A DNA stretch of 34,613 bases from Parasulfuritortus sp037446165. GTDB taxonomy: Bacteria > Pseudomonadota > Gammaproteobacteria > Burkholderiales > Thiobacillaceae. The position numbers and the translations under genes are program-made. Shown here in pieces: positions 25,151 to 33,602 of this stretch. The stretch is from NCBI GenBank assembly GCA_037446165.1, contig JBBIJC010000012.1, positions 1 to 34,613 on the forward strand. The letters are read 5' to 3'. The notes beneath the pieces were generated by a model that was not told the DNA's origin, did not search any database, and saw only the letters and a list, made by a program, of their open reading frames with translations. Position 1 is the stretch's first letter, and every line of letters starts with the position of its first letter.

Positions 25151-25903
25151 TTAATCCATGTACATACCACCATTCACGTGCATCGTGGTGCCGGTAATGT
25201 AGCCGGCCTGGTCGGAAGCCAGAAAGACCACGGCCTGTGCAATATCATCGACTGCACCCAGACGGCCCAATGGAATGTGCTGCAGCAACGCCTCGCGCTG
25301 GGCGTCCGGCAGGGCGCGGGTCATGTCGGTGTCGATGAAGCCGGGAGCGACGCAGTTGGCGGTGATGCCGCGACTGCCGACTTCCTTGGCCAGCGACTTG
25401 GTGAAGCCCATCATCCCGGCCTTGGCCGCGGCGTAGTTGGTCTGGCCCGGGTTGCCCATGGCGCCGACCACCGAGGCGATGCTGATGATGCGGCCGGAGC
25501 GGGCCTTCATCATCGGCCTGATTGCGGCCTTGGACAGACGGAATACCGAAGTCAGATTGGTCTGGATGACCGCGTCCCAGTCTTCCTCCTTCATGCGCAT
25601 CAGCAAGGTGTCACGGGTGATGCCGGCATTGTTGACCAGGATATCGAGCTTGCCATGGGCCTTGACGAGGTCATCTACCAGGCCTTCGCAGGCAGTTACG
25701 TCGTTGACGTTGAGCATGCGGCCCTCGCCCTTCAGGCCGGCTTCGACCAAGGCCGCGCCGATGGCTGCCGCACCGGGCTCGCTGGTGGCGGTGCCGATCG
25801 CATAGGCACCCCGACGCGCCAATTCATGCAATATGGATTGGCCGATACCCCGACTGGCGCCGGTGACGAGTGCGACTTTTCCTTCCATCTCCATCATCTC
25901 CAT
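25151..25903 (-). CDS. fabG: 3-oxoacyl-ACP reductase
   Basis: FabG is an NADPH-dependent short-chain dehydrogenase that performs the first reduction of each elongation cycle. The up to 250 residues show the Rossmann motif TGASRGIG at about 14-21, NNAGITRD, and the catalytic serine plus YxxxK in NYAAAKAG. The beginning is unusual: four in-frame ATGs (25903, 25897, 25894, 25888) lie within 18 bases in an ATGGAG-rich run. The first overlaps the fabD stop by one base (TAATG), which suggests reinitiation; the last has a GGAG nine bases upstream and gives the shortest family-like start, MEGKVALVTG. I give the longest form; the true start may be up to five codons later. Confidence 0.94.
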   Translation of the reverse strand: MEMMEMEGKVALVTGASRGIGQSILHELARRGAYAIGTATSEPGAAAIGAALVEAGLKGEGRMLNVNDVTACEGLVDDLVKAHGKLDILVNNAGITRDTLLMRMKEEDWDAVIQTNLTSVFRLSKAAIRPMMKARSGRIISIASVVGAMGNPGQTNYAAAKAGMMGFTKSLAKEVGSRGITANCVAPGFIDTDMTRALPDAQREALLQHIPLGRLGAVDDIAQAVVFLASDQAGYITGTTMHVNGGMYMD

Positions 25904-26826
25904 TATTGTTTGAGGGCTTCAGCCAACGCTGCAGCATCGGCCAGAGCCAGGGTCGGCACATTATCAAGAATGCGCTTATTGAGACCGGCCAGCACCTTGC
26001 CCGGACCGCATTCGGCGATCCGGGTCACACCTTGGGCGGCGAAGGCCTGCATGGACTCGATCCAGCGCACCGGGCTGTACAACTGGCGGGCCAGGACATC
26101 GCGGATGGCGGCCGGATCGCTGTGCGAGGTCACGTCCGCATTGTGGATCACGGGTATGGTCGGGGTCCGAATTTCGATGGCATTCATGGCGACCAGCAGT
26201 TTCTCAGCGGCCGGCTTCATCAGTGCGCAGTGCGAAGGTACCGAAACCGGCAACGGCAAGGCTCGCTTGGCGCCCTTTTCCTTGGCCAAAACACAGCCGC
26301 GCTCGACCGCCGCCTTGTTGCCGGCAATGACCACCTGGCCGGGCGAATTGAAATTCACCGCTTCCAGGACTTCGCCCTGTGCCGCCTCGGCGCACACGGC
26401 GCGCACGGCATCGTCATCCAGGCCGAGCACGGCAGCCATGGCGCCGGCGCCCTCCGGCACCGCCGATTGCATCGCCTCGGCACGCAGGCGTACCAGCTTC
26501 AATGCATCGGCAAGATTCAACGCTCCCGCACAGGTCAGCGCGGTGTATTCGCCCAGGCTGTGGCCGGCCATCAGGGCCGGCTGGACGCCACCTTGGGCCA
26601 GCCAGAAACGATACACTGCCACCCCGGCAGCCAGCATGGCGGGCTGGGTATTGATGGTCTGATTGAGCAGTTCGGCCGGGCCTTCGGCGACCAGAGTAGC
26701 CAGATCGAAACCCAACGCATCCGATGCTTCGACAAAGGTGTCGCGGATCGCGGCGGCATCGCCGTAGGCAGCCATCATGCCGACGGACTGTGAACCCTGA
26801 CCGGGAAAGACAAAAGCAAGTGTCAT
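25903..26826 (-). CDS. fabD: Malonyl-CoA:ACP transacylase
   Basis: FabD loads malonate from malonyl-CoA onto ACP. The 307 residues begin with the oxyanion-hole motif FPGQGSQ and carry the nucleophile Ser90 in AGHSLGEYTAL and the catalytic His199 in VPSHCALM. It begins 17 bases after fabH and ends one base into the fabG start region, so it belongs to the same transcript. Confidence 0.97.
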   Translation of the reverse strand: MTLAFVFPGQGSQSVGMMAAYGDAAAIRDTFVEASDALGFDLATLVAEGPAELLNQTINTQPAMLAAGVAVYRFWLAQGGVQPALMAGHSLGEYTALTCAGALNLADALKLVRLRAEAMQSAVPEGAGAMAAVLGLDDDAVRAVCAEAAQGEVLEAVNFNSPGQVVIAGNKAAVERGCVLAKEKGAKRALPLPVSVPSHCALMKPAAEKLLVAMNAIEIRTPTIPVIHNADVTSHSDPAAIRDVLARQLYSPVRWIESMQAFAAQGVTRIAECGPGKVLAGLNKRILDNVPTLALADAAALAEALKQ

Positions 26827-26843
26827 GTTCTAGATCCTATGTT

Positions 26844-27821
26844 TCAGAAACGCAGCAGCACCGAACCCCAGGTAAATCCGCCACCAAAGGCTTCCATCAA
26901 CACCATTTCGCCCTGCTTGATCCGTCCGTCGCGGACTGCCGTATCGAAGGCGAGCGGGATAGAAGCAGCTGAGGTATTGCCGTGGCGATCGACAGTCACC
27001 ACGACCCGATCCATGTCCATGCCCAGTTTTTTGGCCGTGGCCTGGATGATGCGGATGTTGGCCTGATGCGGCACCAGCCAACCGATATCAGTCTTGGCAA
27101 GGCCGTTGGCCTCCAGAGTCTCGTCGACTATGGCGTCCAGCGTCTTCACCGCCATCTTGAATACCGCATTGCCGGACATGCGCATGTAGCATTCGCCTTC
27201 CTTTTTCAGGGAGACGCCGCCATCGACAAAGAGCAGGTCCTGATAGCGGCCATCGGCGTGAAGGTGGGTGGAGATGATGCCTGGTTCGTCGCTGGCCTTG
27301 AGCACCACGGCTCCCGAGCCATCACCCCACAGGATGCAGTTGCCGCGATCAGACCAGTCCGTGATCCGGGACAGCGTCTCGGCGCCGACCACCAGGGCAT
27401 GTTTGACTTGGCCGGACTTGATGAATTGATTGGCCACGGTCATGGCATAAACGAAGCCGCTACACACCGCCTGCACATCGAAGGCCGGGCAACCGTTTTC
27501 GATGCCCAACTTTGCCTGGAGTGCACACGCCGTGCTCGGAAATATCCGGTCCGGCGTGGTGGTGGCGACGATGATCAAACCGATTTCAGCGGCCTCTATT
27601 CCCGCCGCTTCGAGCGCCTTTTCCGCGGCCTTGAGGGCCAGGTCGCTGGTCAGTTCGCCTTCGCCGGCGATATGGCGCTCACGAATGCCTGTACGTTCAA
27701 CGATCCAGGCGTCGTTGGTCTCGATCAGCTGTTCGAGATCGGCATTGGTCAGGATCCTGGTCGGCAGATAGCTGCCCGTACCGATTACCCGGGAATAAAT
27801 CGTTTCAGAGACATTGCTCAC
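26844..27821 (-). CDS. fabH: 3-oxoacyl-ACP synthase III
   Basis: FabH starts fatty acid synthesis by condensing acetyl-CoA with malonyl-ACP. The 325 residues contain the catalytic Cys120 (VQAVCSGFVYAM), His252 (VPHQANIRI) and Asn282 (RHGNTSAASIPLA). The start is GTG at 27821 and overlaps the plsX stop by four bases (GTGA), coupling it to the phospholipid gene upstream. Confidence 0.97.
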   Translation of the reverse strand: MSNVSETIYSRVIGTGSYLPTRILTNADLEQLIETNDAWIVERTGIRERHIAGEGELTSDLALKAAEKALEAAGIEAAEIGLIIVATTTPDRIFPSTACALQAKLGIENGCPAFDVQAVCSGFVYAMTVANQFIKSGQVKHALVVGAETLSRITDWSDRGNCILWGDGSGAVVLKASDEPGIISTHLHADGRYQDLLFVDGGVSLKKEGECYMRMSGNAVFKMAVKTLDAIVDETLEANGLAKTDIGWLVPHQANIRIIQATAKKLGMDMDRVVVTVDRHGNTSAASIPLAFDTAVRDGRIKQGEMVLMEAFGGGFTWGSVLLRF

Positions 27822-28858
27822 GCCACGACCCCTTCTTTCAGTGCATGGCTGGAATTGTATGCGCTAATCTGGTCAGCGATTCGACGCACCAAACCACCGC
27901 GCACTTCTTCGATAGCCTGCTCGATCGCGTGCCGATAAGCGAACACGTCGGCCGACCCATGGCTTTTGATGATGATGCCGTTAAGACCCAGCAGCGTCGC
28001 CCCATTGTAGGAACGCGGATCCATCTTGCGTTTGAAGGCGCGGATCACAGGCAGGGCGATGAGCCCCGCCAGCCGGGTAAACAGGTTGCGCTTGAACTGA
28101 TGCCGAAGCTCTTCGGCAATCAACTTGGCCAGCCCCTCCGACGTCTTGAGGGCAACGTTGCCCACAAATCCATCGCAGACCACCACGTCGACCGTGCCTT
28201 TGTAAATGTCGTCGCCTTCAACGTTGCCATAGAAATTCAGGCTACTGGCGGCCAGCAATTCACCCGCCTGCTTGACTATATCGTTGCCCTTGATCGCCTC
28301 TTCACCAATGTTGAGCAAACCGACGCTAGGGGCTTCCCGGTGTTCGGTGACGGCAGCCAGGGCCGCCCCCATGATCCCGAATTGCAGCAGATGATCGGGG
28401 GTGCAATCGACATTGGCGCCGAGGTCCAGCATGTAGGTGCGGCCATTATGACTCGGCAGGGTCGTTGCGATGGCCGGACGGTCGATGCCTGGCATCGTTT
28501 TCAGCACGAACCGGGATACTGCCATCAGGGCACCGGTATTACCTGCCGAAACGCCGGCATCGGCCTCGCCGCGTTTGACCAGATCGGCCGTCACGCGCAT
28601 GGACGAGTCTTTCTTGTTGCGCATGGCCAAGGCAGGGGAATCATCCATGGTAATGACCTCGGATGCATTGTGAATCCGAAGCCGCGGGCCAACGGTAGCC
28701 TTGCGCGCCTTCAGCTCAGACGTAAGCGCGCTTTCAAGCCCAACCAGGATGATGTTGACGCCCTCTTCCCGTTTCAGGATTTCGAGGGCCGCCTGAACGG
28801 TGACATGGGGTCCGTGATCGCCCCCCATGGCATCGATGGCGATATTAATTTCGCGCAT
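27818..28858 (-). CDS. plsX: Phosphate acyltransferase PlsX
   Basis: PlsX converts acyl-ACP to acyl-phosphate, the donor for PlsY in membrane phospholipid synthesis; it is a peripheral membrane enzyme. The 346 residues start with the signature IAIDAMGGDHGP and contain GNTGALMA, the LDLGANVDC segment and VVCDGFVGNV. It lies 43 bases after rpmF and overlaps fabH by four bases. Confidence 0.97.
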   Translation of the reverse strand: MREINIAIDAMGGDHGPHVTVQAALEILKREEGVNIILVGLESALTSELKARKATVGPRLRIHNASEVITMDDSPALAMRNKKDSSMRVTADLVKRGEADAGVSAGNTGALMAVSRFVLKTMPGIDRPAIATTLPSHNGRTYMLDLGANVDCTPDHLLQFGIMGAALAAVTEHREAPSVGLLNIGEEAIKGNDIVKQAGELLAASSLNFYGNVEGDDIYKGTVDVVVCDGFVGNVALKTSEGLAKLIAEELRHQFKRNLFTRLAGLIALPVIRAFKRKMDPRSYNGATLLGLNGIIIKSHGSADVFAYRHAIEQAIEEVRGGLVRRIADQISAYNSSHALKEGVVA

Positions 28859-28901
28859 GTTCGCTATGCCCGGTCAAAACGGGCATCGCAACGTGTGACG
28901 A

Positions 28902-29087
28902 TCAGGAGTTGTCAGCCTTGGTATTGACCACTTTGCGGCCACGGTAGTAGCCGTTGGGGCTGATGTGGTGGCGCAGGTGCATCTCGCCAGTCGTCGGTTC
29001 GACTGCGGTCGGCGGATTGGTCAGAAAGTCATGGGCACGGTGCATACCACGCTTGGACGGGGATTTTTTATTCTGTTGAACAGCCAT
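28902..29087 (-). CDS. rpmF: 50S ribosomal protein L32
   Basis: This is a basic 61-residue ribosomal protein. The start MAVQQNKKSPSKRGMHRAHD and the later LRHHISPNGYYRGRKV are typical. It has no cysteines, so it is the zinc-free form. AGGAG lies inside the last codons of yceD and ATG follows two bases after that gene's stop, so the pair is translationally coupled. L32 at the head of the plsX-fab genes links lipid synthesis to ribosome production in many proteobacteria. Confidence 0.97.
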   Translation of the reverse strand: MAVQQNKKSPSKRGMHRAHDFLTNPPTAVEPTTGEMHLRHHISPNGYYRGRKVVNTKADNS

Positions 29088-29089
29088 GT

Positions 29090-29542
29090 TTAACTCCTCG
29101 CAATTACTTGATCACCAGCCTTACCGCAGAAGTCACCCGGATGCCGGGGCGCCACGGGCAGGCTGAGCAAAATTTCGTCTTCGACCAACGCCAAAACATC
29201 CAGCGCCGGGTCTGCAACCAACGCGTCCAGCAACGGGTCATTCCGTTCCCAGCGATCCAGTTCCGCCTCATTCCGAGCCAAGGGCAAAACCTGCTCGATT
29301 TGCAGTTCCTGCCGGTAGGATTCGTGACAATACTGGCAACGCAACATCACTGCCGTATCGACATTCAGCTTCAATACCGGGCGACCCGACTCAATTCCGC
29401 CCTGAAGCCTGAATTTGACTTGACCTTCGTCTGAAGCAAGACTTCCGGCGAGACGACCCAATTCAGCAAGTTTCACCTCACCGGAGAAACTTTCGGCAGC
29501 GCGTGCAAAGCGCATGGAATCAAGCATCGGCCGTGCAGACAT
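29090..29542 (-). CDS. yceD: DUF177/YceD-family protein
   Basis: This is a 150-residue protein of the YceD family, whose members lie next to rpmF in bacteria and have been linked to 23S rRNA accumulation in plants and bacteria. The conserved centre is MLRCQYCHESYRQEL with a CxxC pair, and LALVEDEILLSLPVAPRH follows near the end. ATG 29542 gives the family-like start MSARPMLDS. An in-frame extension to 29686 is rejected because it crosses the promoter. The predicted transcript starts only 3-5 bases before ATG 29542, so either the mRNA is nearly leaderless or translation begins at ATG 29527. Role: probably ribosomal RNA or large-subunit biogenesis, not proven here. Confidence 0.88.
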   Translation of the reverse strand: MSARPMLDSMRFARAAESFSGEVKLAELGRLAGSLASDEGQVKFRLQGGIESGRPVLKLNVDTAVMLRCQYCHESYRQELQIEQVLPLARNEAELDRWERNDPLLDALVADPALDVLALVEDEILLSLPVAPRHPGDFCGKAGDQVIARS

Positions 29543-29551
29543 AAGCCGCAC

Positions 29552-29580
29552 ATAATATGCTGTTCGGGCTTTTGTGTCAA
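29552..29580 (-). promoter_or_regulatory. Strong sigma-70 promoter for yceD-rpmF-plsX-fab
   Basis: On the minus strand a perfect TTGACA (29580-29575) and TATTAT (29557-29552) are separated by exactly 17 bases, the best promoter match in the window. Start would be near 29546. It heads the ribosomal-protein and lipid gene string. Confidence 0.75.
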
Positions 29581-29715
29581 AACGAAACTTGGCCGTGAAT
29601 TTGCAGTGCCACGCACAGACCAGAGCGACAATAACGTATTCTGCGGATAGACTATGGATGTCGCCCTGACCGCCATGTGGCGCCAATACTGTATGCCGCC
29701 CAATTTAATTTCGTC

Positions 29716-31134
29716 ATGATCAAAAAAATACTAGTTGCCAACCGCGGCGAAATCGCGGTCCGGATCATTCGTGCCTGTCGCGAACTGGGCATACGCTCGG
29801 TCGCGATCTATACCGATGCCGACCGTCACGCTCTGCACGTAAAAAAAGCGGATGAGTCCTACAACATCGGCTCGGACCCGGTCGTGGGTTATCTCAATGC
29901 CCATAACATCGTCAATCTGGCAGTCGCCTCGGGGTGCGACGCCTTGCACCCAGGCTACGGTTTTCTCTCGGAAAATCCGGTTTTGGCCGAAATTTGCGGC
30001 CGGCGCGGGATCAAGTTCATCGGCCCCTCGCCCGCCGTCATCAGCCAGATGGGCGACAAGATCCAGGCCCGCCAGGCCATGATCAAGGCCGGCATCCCGG
30101 TCACCCCCGGTTCCGATCACAATCTTGAGAACGTCGCAGAAGCCCGTTCCATGGCCAAGGACATCGGCTATCCGGTCATGCTCAAGGCCACCAATGGCGG
30201 AGGCGGCCGCGGCATCCGCCGCTGCGACTCGGAAGACGATCTGGTCAAGAATTATGAACGGGTCGTATCGGAAGCCAGCAAGGCCTTCGGCAAACCCGAG
30301 GTATTCATCGAGAAATGCGTGGTCAACCCGAAGCACATCGAGGTCCAGGTCATCGGCGACAGCCACGGCAACTGTATCCACTTGTTCGAACGCGACTGTT
30401 CGATCCAGCGCCGTAACCAGAAGCTGATTGAAATCGCGCCCTCGCCGCAACTAACCGAGGCGCAGCGCGAATACATCGGCAAGTTGGCAGTACGGGCGGC
30501 CAAAGCTGTGGGTTACGTCAATGCCGGCACGGTAGAATTCCTGCTCGACAAGGACAACCAGTTCTACTTCATGGAGATGAATACCCGGCTCCAGGTCGAA
30601 CATTGCATCACCGAGAACATCACCGGCATCGACATTGTCCAGGAGCAGATCCGGATCGCTGACGGCAAGCCGTTGCAATACAAGCAGGACGAAATTCATC
30701 ACCGCGGCTACGCCATGGAATTCCGGATCAACGCTGAAGACCCGAAAAACGGCTTCCTACCCAGCTTCGGCCGGATCACTCGCTATTACTCCCCGGGCGG
30801 ACCCGGGGTGCGGGTGGATGCGGCCATTTACTCCGGTTACGTCATCCCCCCCTATTACGATTCCATGTGCGCCAAGCTGATTGTCTGGGCTCTGGACTGG
30901 AACAGCGTCGTCGAACGGGGCAAACGCGCCCTGGACGACATGGCTGTCTACGGCGTCAAGACCACCATCCCGTATTACAAGGAGATCCTGGGCAACGACG
31001 AATTCCGCTCGGGCCGGTTCAATACCGGCTTCGTCGAAGCCCATCCGGAACTCATCAACTACAATGTGCGTCGGCCGCCGGAACTCACCGCGGTCGCAAT
31101 TTCGGCCGCCCTGGCCGCGCACCTCGGCATGTAA
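29716..31134 (+). CDS. pycA: Pyruvate carboxylase subunit A (biotin carboxylase)
   Basis: This is an ATP-grasp biotin carboxylase that carboxylates the biotin on its partner subunit with bicarbonate and ATP. The 472 residues begin KKILVANRGEIAVRIIRAC and carry ALHPGYGFLSEN, the glycine-rich ATP loop NGGGGRGI, EVQVIGD and EMNTRLQVEHCITE. Length and adjacency to an OadA-like carboxyltransferase/biotin-carrier gene match two-subunit pyruvate carboxylases such as P. aeruginosa PycA/PycB, rather than AccC, which pairs with accB. A 2-oxoglutarate or oxaloacetate role cannot be excluded. ATG 29716 matches the family start; an in-frame ATG at 29677 adds 13 atypical residues. It diverges from yceD with 173 bases between starts; no clear promoter was found on this strand. 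Confidence 0.85.
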   Translation: MIKKILVANRGEIAVRIIRACRELGIRSVAIYTDADRHALHVKKADESYNIGSDPVVGYLNAHNIVNLAVASGCDALHPGYGFLSENPVLAEICGRRGIKFIGPSPAVISQMGDKIQARQAMIKAGIPVTPGSDHNLENVAEARSMAKDIGYPVMLKATNGGGGRGIRRCDSEDDLVKNYERVVSEASKAFGKPEVFIEKCVVNPKHIEVQVIGDSHGNCIHLFERDCSIQRRNQKLIEIAPSPQLTEAQREYIGKLAVRAAKAVGYVNAGTVEFLLDKDNQFYFMEMNTRLQVEHCITENITGIDIVQEQIRIADGKPLQYKQDEIHHRGYAMEFRINAEDPKNGFLPSFGRITRYYSPGGPGVRVDAAIYSGYVIPPYYDSMCAKLIVWALDWNSVVERGKRALDDMAVYGVKTTIPYYKEILGNDEFRSGRFNTGFVEAHPELINYNVRRPPELTAVAISAALAAHLGM

Positions 31135-31152
31135 ATCAGGAAGCAGACTGCA

Positions 31153-33006
31153 ATGGCAAAAGTACACGTCTCCGATCTCGTCCTGCGCGACGGCCATCAA
31201 TCCCTCATCGCGACCCGCATGCGGACCGACGACATGCTGCCGATCTGCGGCAAGCTCGATCAGGTCGGCTTCTGGTCGCTGGAAGCCTGGGGCGGCGCCA
31301 CCTTCGACGCCTGCGTGCGTTTCCTCAAGGAAGACCCGTGGGAGCGCCTGAAGAAACTGCGTAAAGCCCTGCCCAACACACGGATCAACATGCTGCTGCG
31401 CGGCCAGAACCTGCTCGGCTACCGCCATTACGCCGACGACGTGGTGCGCGCCTTCGTCCAGAAATCGGCCGACAACGGCGTCGACGTGTTCCGCGTCTTC
31501 GACGCCATGAACGACCTGCGCAACATGCGGATCGCCATCGAGGCGGTGAAGAAGTCCGGCAAGCACGCCCAGGGCGCCATCTGCTATACGGTCAGCCCGG
31601 TGCACAGCATCGAATACTTCGTCGACATGGCGAAGCAGCTGACCGAAATGGGCGTCGATTCAATCGCCATCAAGGACATGGCCGGCCTGCTCACGCCCTA
31701 CACCTCCTATGAACTGGTCAAGGCCATCAAAGGCGTCACCAGCCTGCCCGTGAATACCCACAGCCACGCCACCGCCGGCCTCTCGGCCATGGTGCACATG
31801 AAGGCAGTCGAGGCCGGCGCCGACATCATCGACTGCGTCAACTCGGCCTTCTCCGAGGGCGCCAGCCACGCCACCACCGAAAGCCTGGTCGCCGCGCTGC
31901 AGGGTTCCGAATATGACACCGGCCTGTCGCTGCCCCTGCTGCAGGAAATCGCTGCCTACTTCCGTGAGGTGCGCAAGAAATACTGGCAGTTCGAGATGGA
32001 TTCGCACCTAGTCGACACCCGCATACTGACCTCGCAGGTACCGGGCGGCATGATCTCCAACCTGTCCAACCAGCTCAAGGAACAGGGCGCGCTCAATCGC
32101 ATGGACGACGTCATGCTGGAGATCCCGCGTGTCCGCGAGGACCTTGGCTTCCCGCCGCTGGTCACGCCAACCTCGCAGATCGTCGGCACCCAGGCCGTGC
32201 TCAACGTCCTCACCGGCGGCCGTTACAAGTCAGTCACCAACGAAGTGAAGGGCTATCTGCTCGGCCGCTACGGCAAGGCGCCGGGCAAGGTGAACGAGGA
32301 AGTGCGCAAAATAGCCGTGGGCAACCAGGAAGTCATCACCTGCCGCCCGGCCGACCTGATCAGCGACGAGTTGGACAAACTGCGTGGCGAGATCGAGGGC
32401 CTGGCCAAAACCGACGAAGACGTGCTGACCTACGCCATGTTCCCCGATCTCGGCCGCACCTTCCTGCAGGAGCGCGCAGCCGGCAGCCTGATGCCTGAAC
32501 CCTTGCTGCCTATCGAGGCGAAAGAAGCCATCGCCTGCCCGGCAGTCTATGCACCCAACGAATTCAAGGTCACCCTGCACGGCGAGACCTATCACATCCG
32601 CATCACCGGCACAGGCCACGGCAACGACAGCGAACGCCCCTTCTATGTCCATGTCGACGGGGTATCGGAGGAGGTCCTGGTCGAAACCCTGGACGAAATC
32701 GAGGTCAAGACGGGCTCCGCACCAGGTCGTAAAGCCAGCAAAAAGGCCGGTGATTCCGGCGCCAAGACCCGTCCCAAACCCACTCACGCCGGCCACGTCA
32801 CCACCGCCATGCCTGGCACCATCGTGGATGTCAAGGTCAAGTCCGGCGACAAGGTCAAGGCGGGTGACGGCGTATTGATCATCGAAGCCATGAAGATGGA
32901 AAACGAAATCCAGGCAGCCGTGTCCGGCACTGTGGTATCGGTCTTCGTCGCCAAGGGCGATGCCGTCACCCCCGACCAGGTACTGGTCGAAATCCAGCCG
33001 GAATGA
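31153..33006 (+). CDS. pycB: Pyruvate carboxylase subunit B (carboxyltransferase plus biotin carrier; OadA-like)
   Basis: This subunit carries the reaction pyruvate plus carboxybiotin to oxaloacetate. The 617 residues comprise an N-terminal TIM-barrel carboxyltransferase: LRDGHQSL with metal ligand Asp13, the lysine expected to be carbamylated Lys174 in AIKDMAGLL, and metal histidines His203 and His205 in THSHATAG. The PYC_OADA conserved domain follows, then a Lys/Pro/Thr-rich linker at about 525-545 and a biotinyl domain with Lys581 in EAMKMEN, 36 residues from the end. Homologs are often annotated oadA, but no membrane beta or gamma pump subunit is present and a biotin carboxylase gene precedes it by 18 bases, which favours an anaplerotic carboxylase. 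AGGAAG lies nine bases before ATG. Confidence 0.88.
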   Translation: MAKVHVSDLVLRDGHQSLIATRMRTDDMLPICGKLDQVGFWSLEAWGGATFDACVRFLKEDPWERLKKLRKALPNTRINMLLRGQNLLGYRHYADDVVRAFVQKSADNGVDVFRVFDAMNDLRNMRIAIEAVKKSGKHAQGAICYTVSPVHSIEYFVDMAKQLTEMGVDSIAIKDMAGLLTPYTSYELVKAIKGVTSLPVNTHSHATAGLSAMVHMKAVEAGADIIDCVNSAFSEGASHATTESLVAALQGSEYDTGLSLPLLQEIAAYFREVRKKYWQFEMDSHLVDTRILTSQVPGGMISNLSNQLKEQGALNRMDDVMLEIPRVREDLGFPPLVTPTSQIVGTQAVLNVLTGGRYKSVTNEVKGYLLGRYGKAPGKVNEEVRKIAVGNQEVITCRPADLISDELDKLRGEIEGLAKTDEDVLTYAMFPDLGRTFLQERAAGSLMPEPLLPIEAKEAIACPAVYAPNEFKVTLHGETYHIRITGTGHGNDSERPFYVHVDGVSEEVLVETLDEIEVKTGSAPGRKASKKAGDSGAKTRPKPTHAGHVTTAMPGTIVDVKVKSGDKVKAGDGVLIIEAMKMENEIQAAVSGTVVSVFVAKGDAVTPDQVLVEIQPE

Positions 33007-33602
33007 GACTAGTCCTCGCCTCCACCTCGCCCTATAGACGCGAGCTGCTGGCCAGGCTCGGCGTGCCGTTCGAGGTCGCCGCACCGGACGTCGATGAGAC
33101 ACCCTTCGCTGGGGAATCGCCGGACGACACCGCGCAGCGCCTGTCGCTACTCAAGGCCCGCGCTGTCGCTGAGCTGTTTCCGGACGCACTGATCATCGGC
33201 TCCGATCAGGTCGCCCTGCTCGAAGGCCGGCAGTTAGGCAAACCCGGTACGCACGTGAAGGCCGTCGAGCAGCTCAGGTCTATGCGCGGCAAGACGCTGG
33301 AATTCCACACCGCGCTGACCCTTCTCAACGCGAAAACAGGCAGCACGCAGACCGCCAACGTACCGGTTCGCCTGGTGATGCGCGAGTACAGCGACGCTCA
33401 GATCGAGGCCTACCTGCGCAAGGACCAACCCTACAACTGCTGCGGTAGCGCGCGCAGTGAGGCGCTGGGCATAGCACTGATAGCCCGCTACGAAACCGAG
33501 GATCCCAACGCCCTGGTAGGCCTGCCCCTGATCAAACTGACCGAGATGCTGGCCAACGAAGGCCTGGACGTACTGATGTGGCAACCGGCACCCTCTACCT
33601 GA
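33003..33602 (+). CDS. maf: Maf-like nucleotide pyrophosphatase (YceF type)
   Basis: This is a house-cleaning pyrophosphatase that hydrolyses modified nucleotides; the YceF subgroup prefers 7-methyl-GTP. The 199 residues start LVLASTSPYRRELL and contain DVDETPFAGE and IIGSDQVALLEG. ATG overlaps the pycB stop by four bases (ATGA), so it is read from the carboxylase transcript. In E. coli the yceF gene lies divergently beside yceD-rpmF; here the carboxylase genes lie between the two. Confidence 0.92.
   Translation: MRLVLASTSPYRRELLARLGVPFEVAAPDVDETPFAGESPDDTAQRLSLLKARAVAELFPDALIIGSDQVALLEGRQLGKPGTHVKAVEQLRSMRGKTLEFHTALTLLNAKTGSTQTANVPVRLVMREYSDAQIEAYLRKDQPYNCCGSARSEALGIALIARYETEDPNALVGLPLIKLTEMLANEGLDVLMWQPAPST

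Noticed and set aside
25178..26662. 494-codon frame antisense to fabG and fabD
   Set aside because: It covers two genes with intact catalytic residues and spans their junction; product has no protein-like motifs.
31153..33006. Sodium-pumping oxaloacetate decarboxylase alpha subunit
   Set aside because: No beta or gamma membrane subunit genes are adjacent, and a biotin carboxylase gene is; a carboxylase role fits better.
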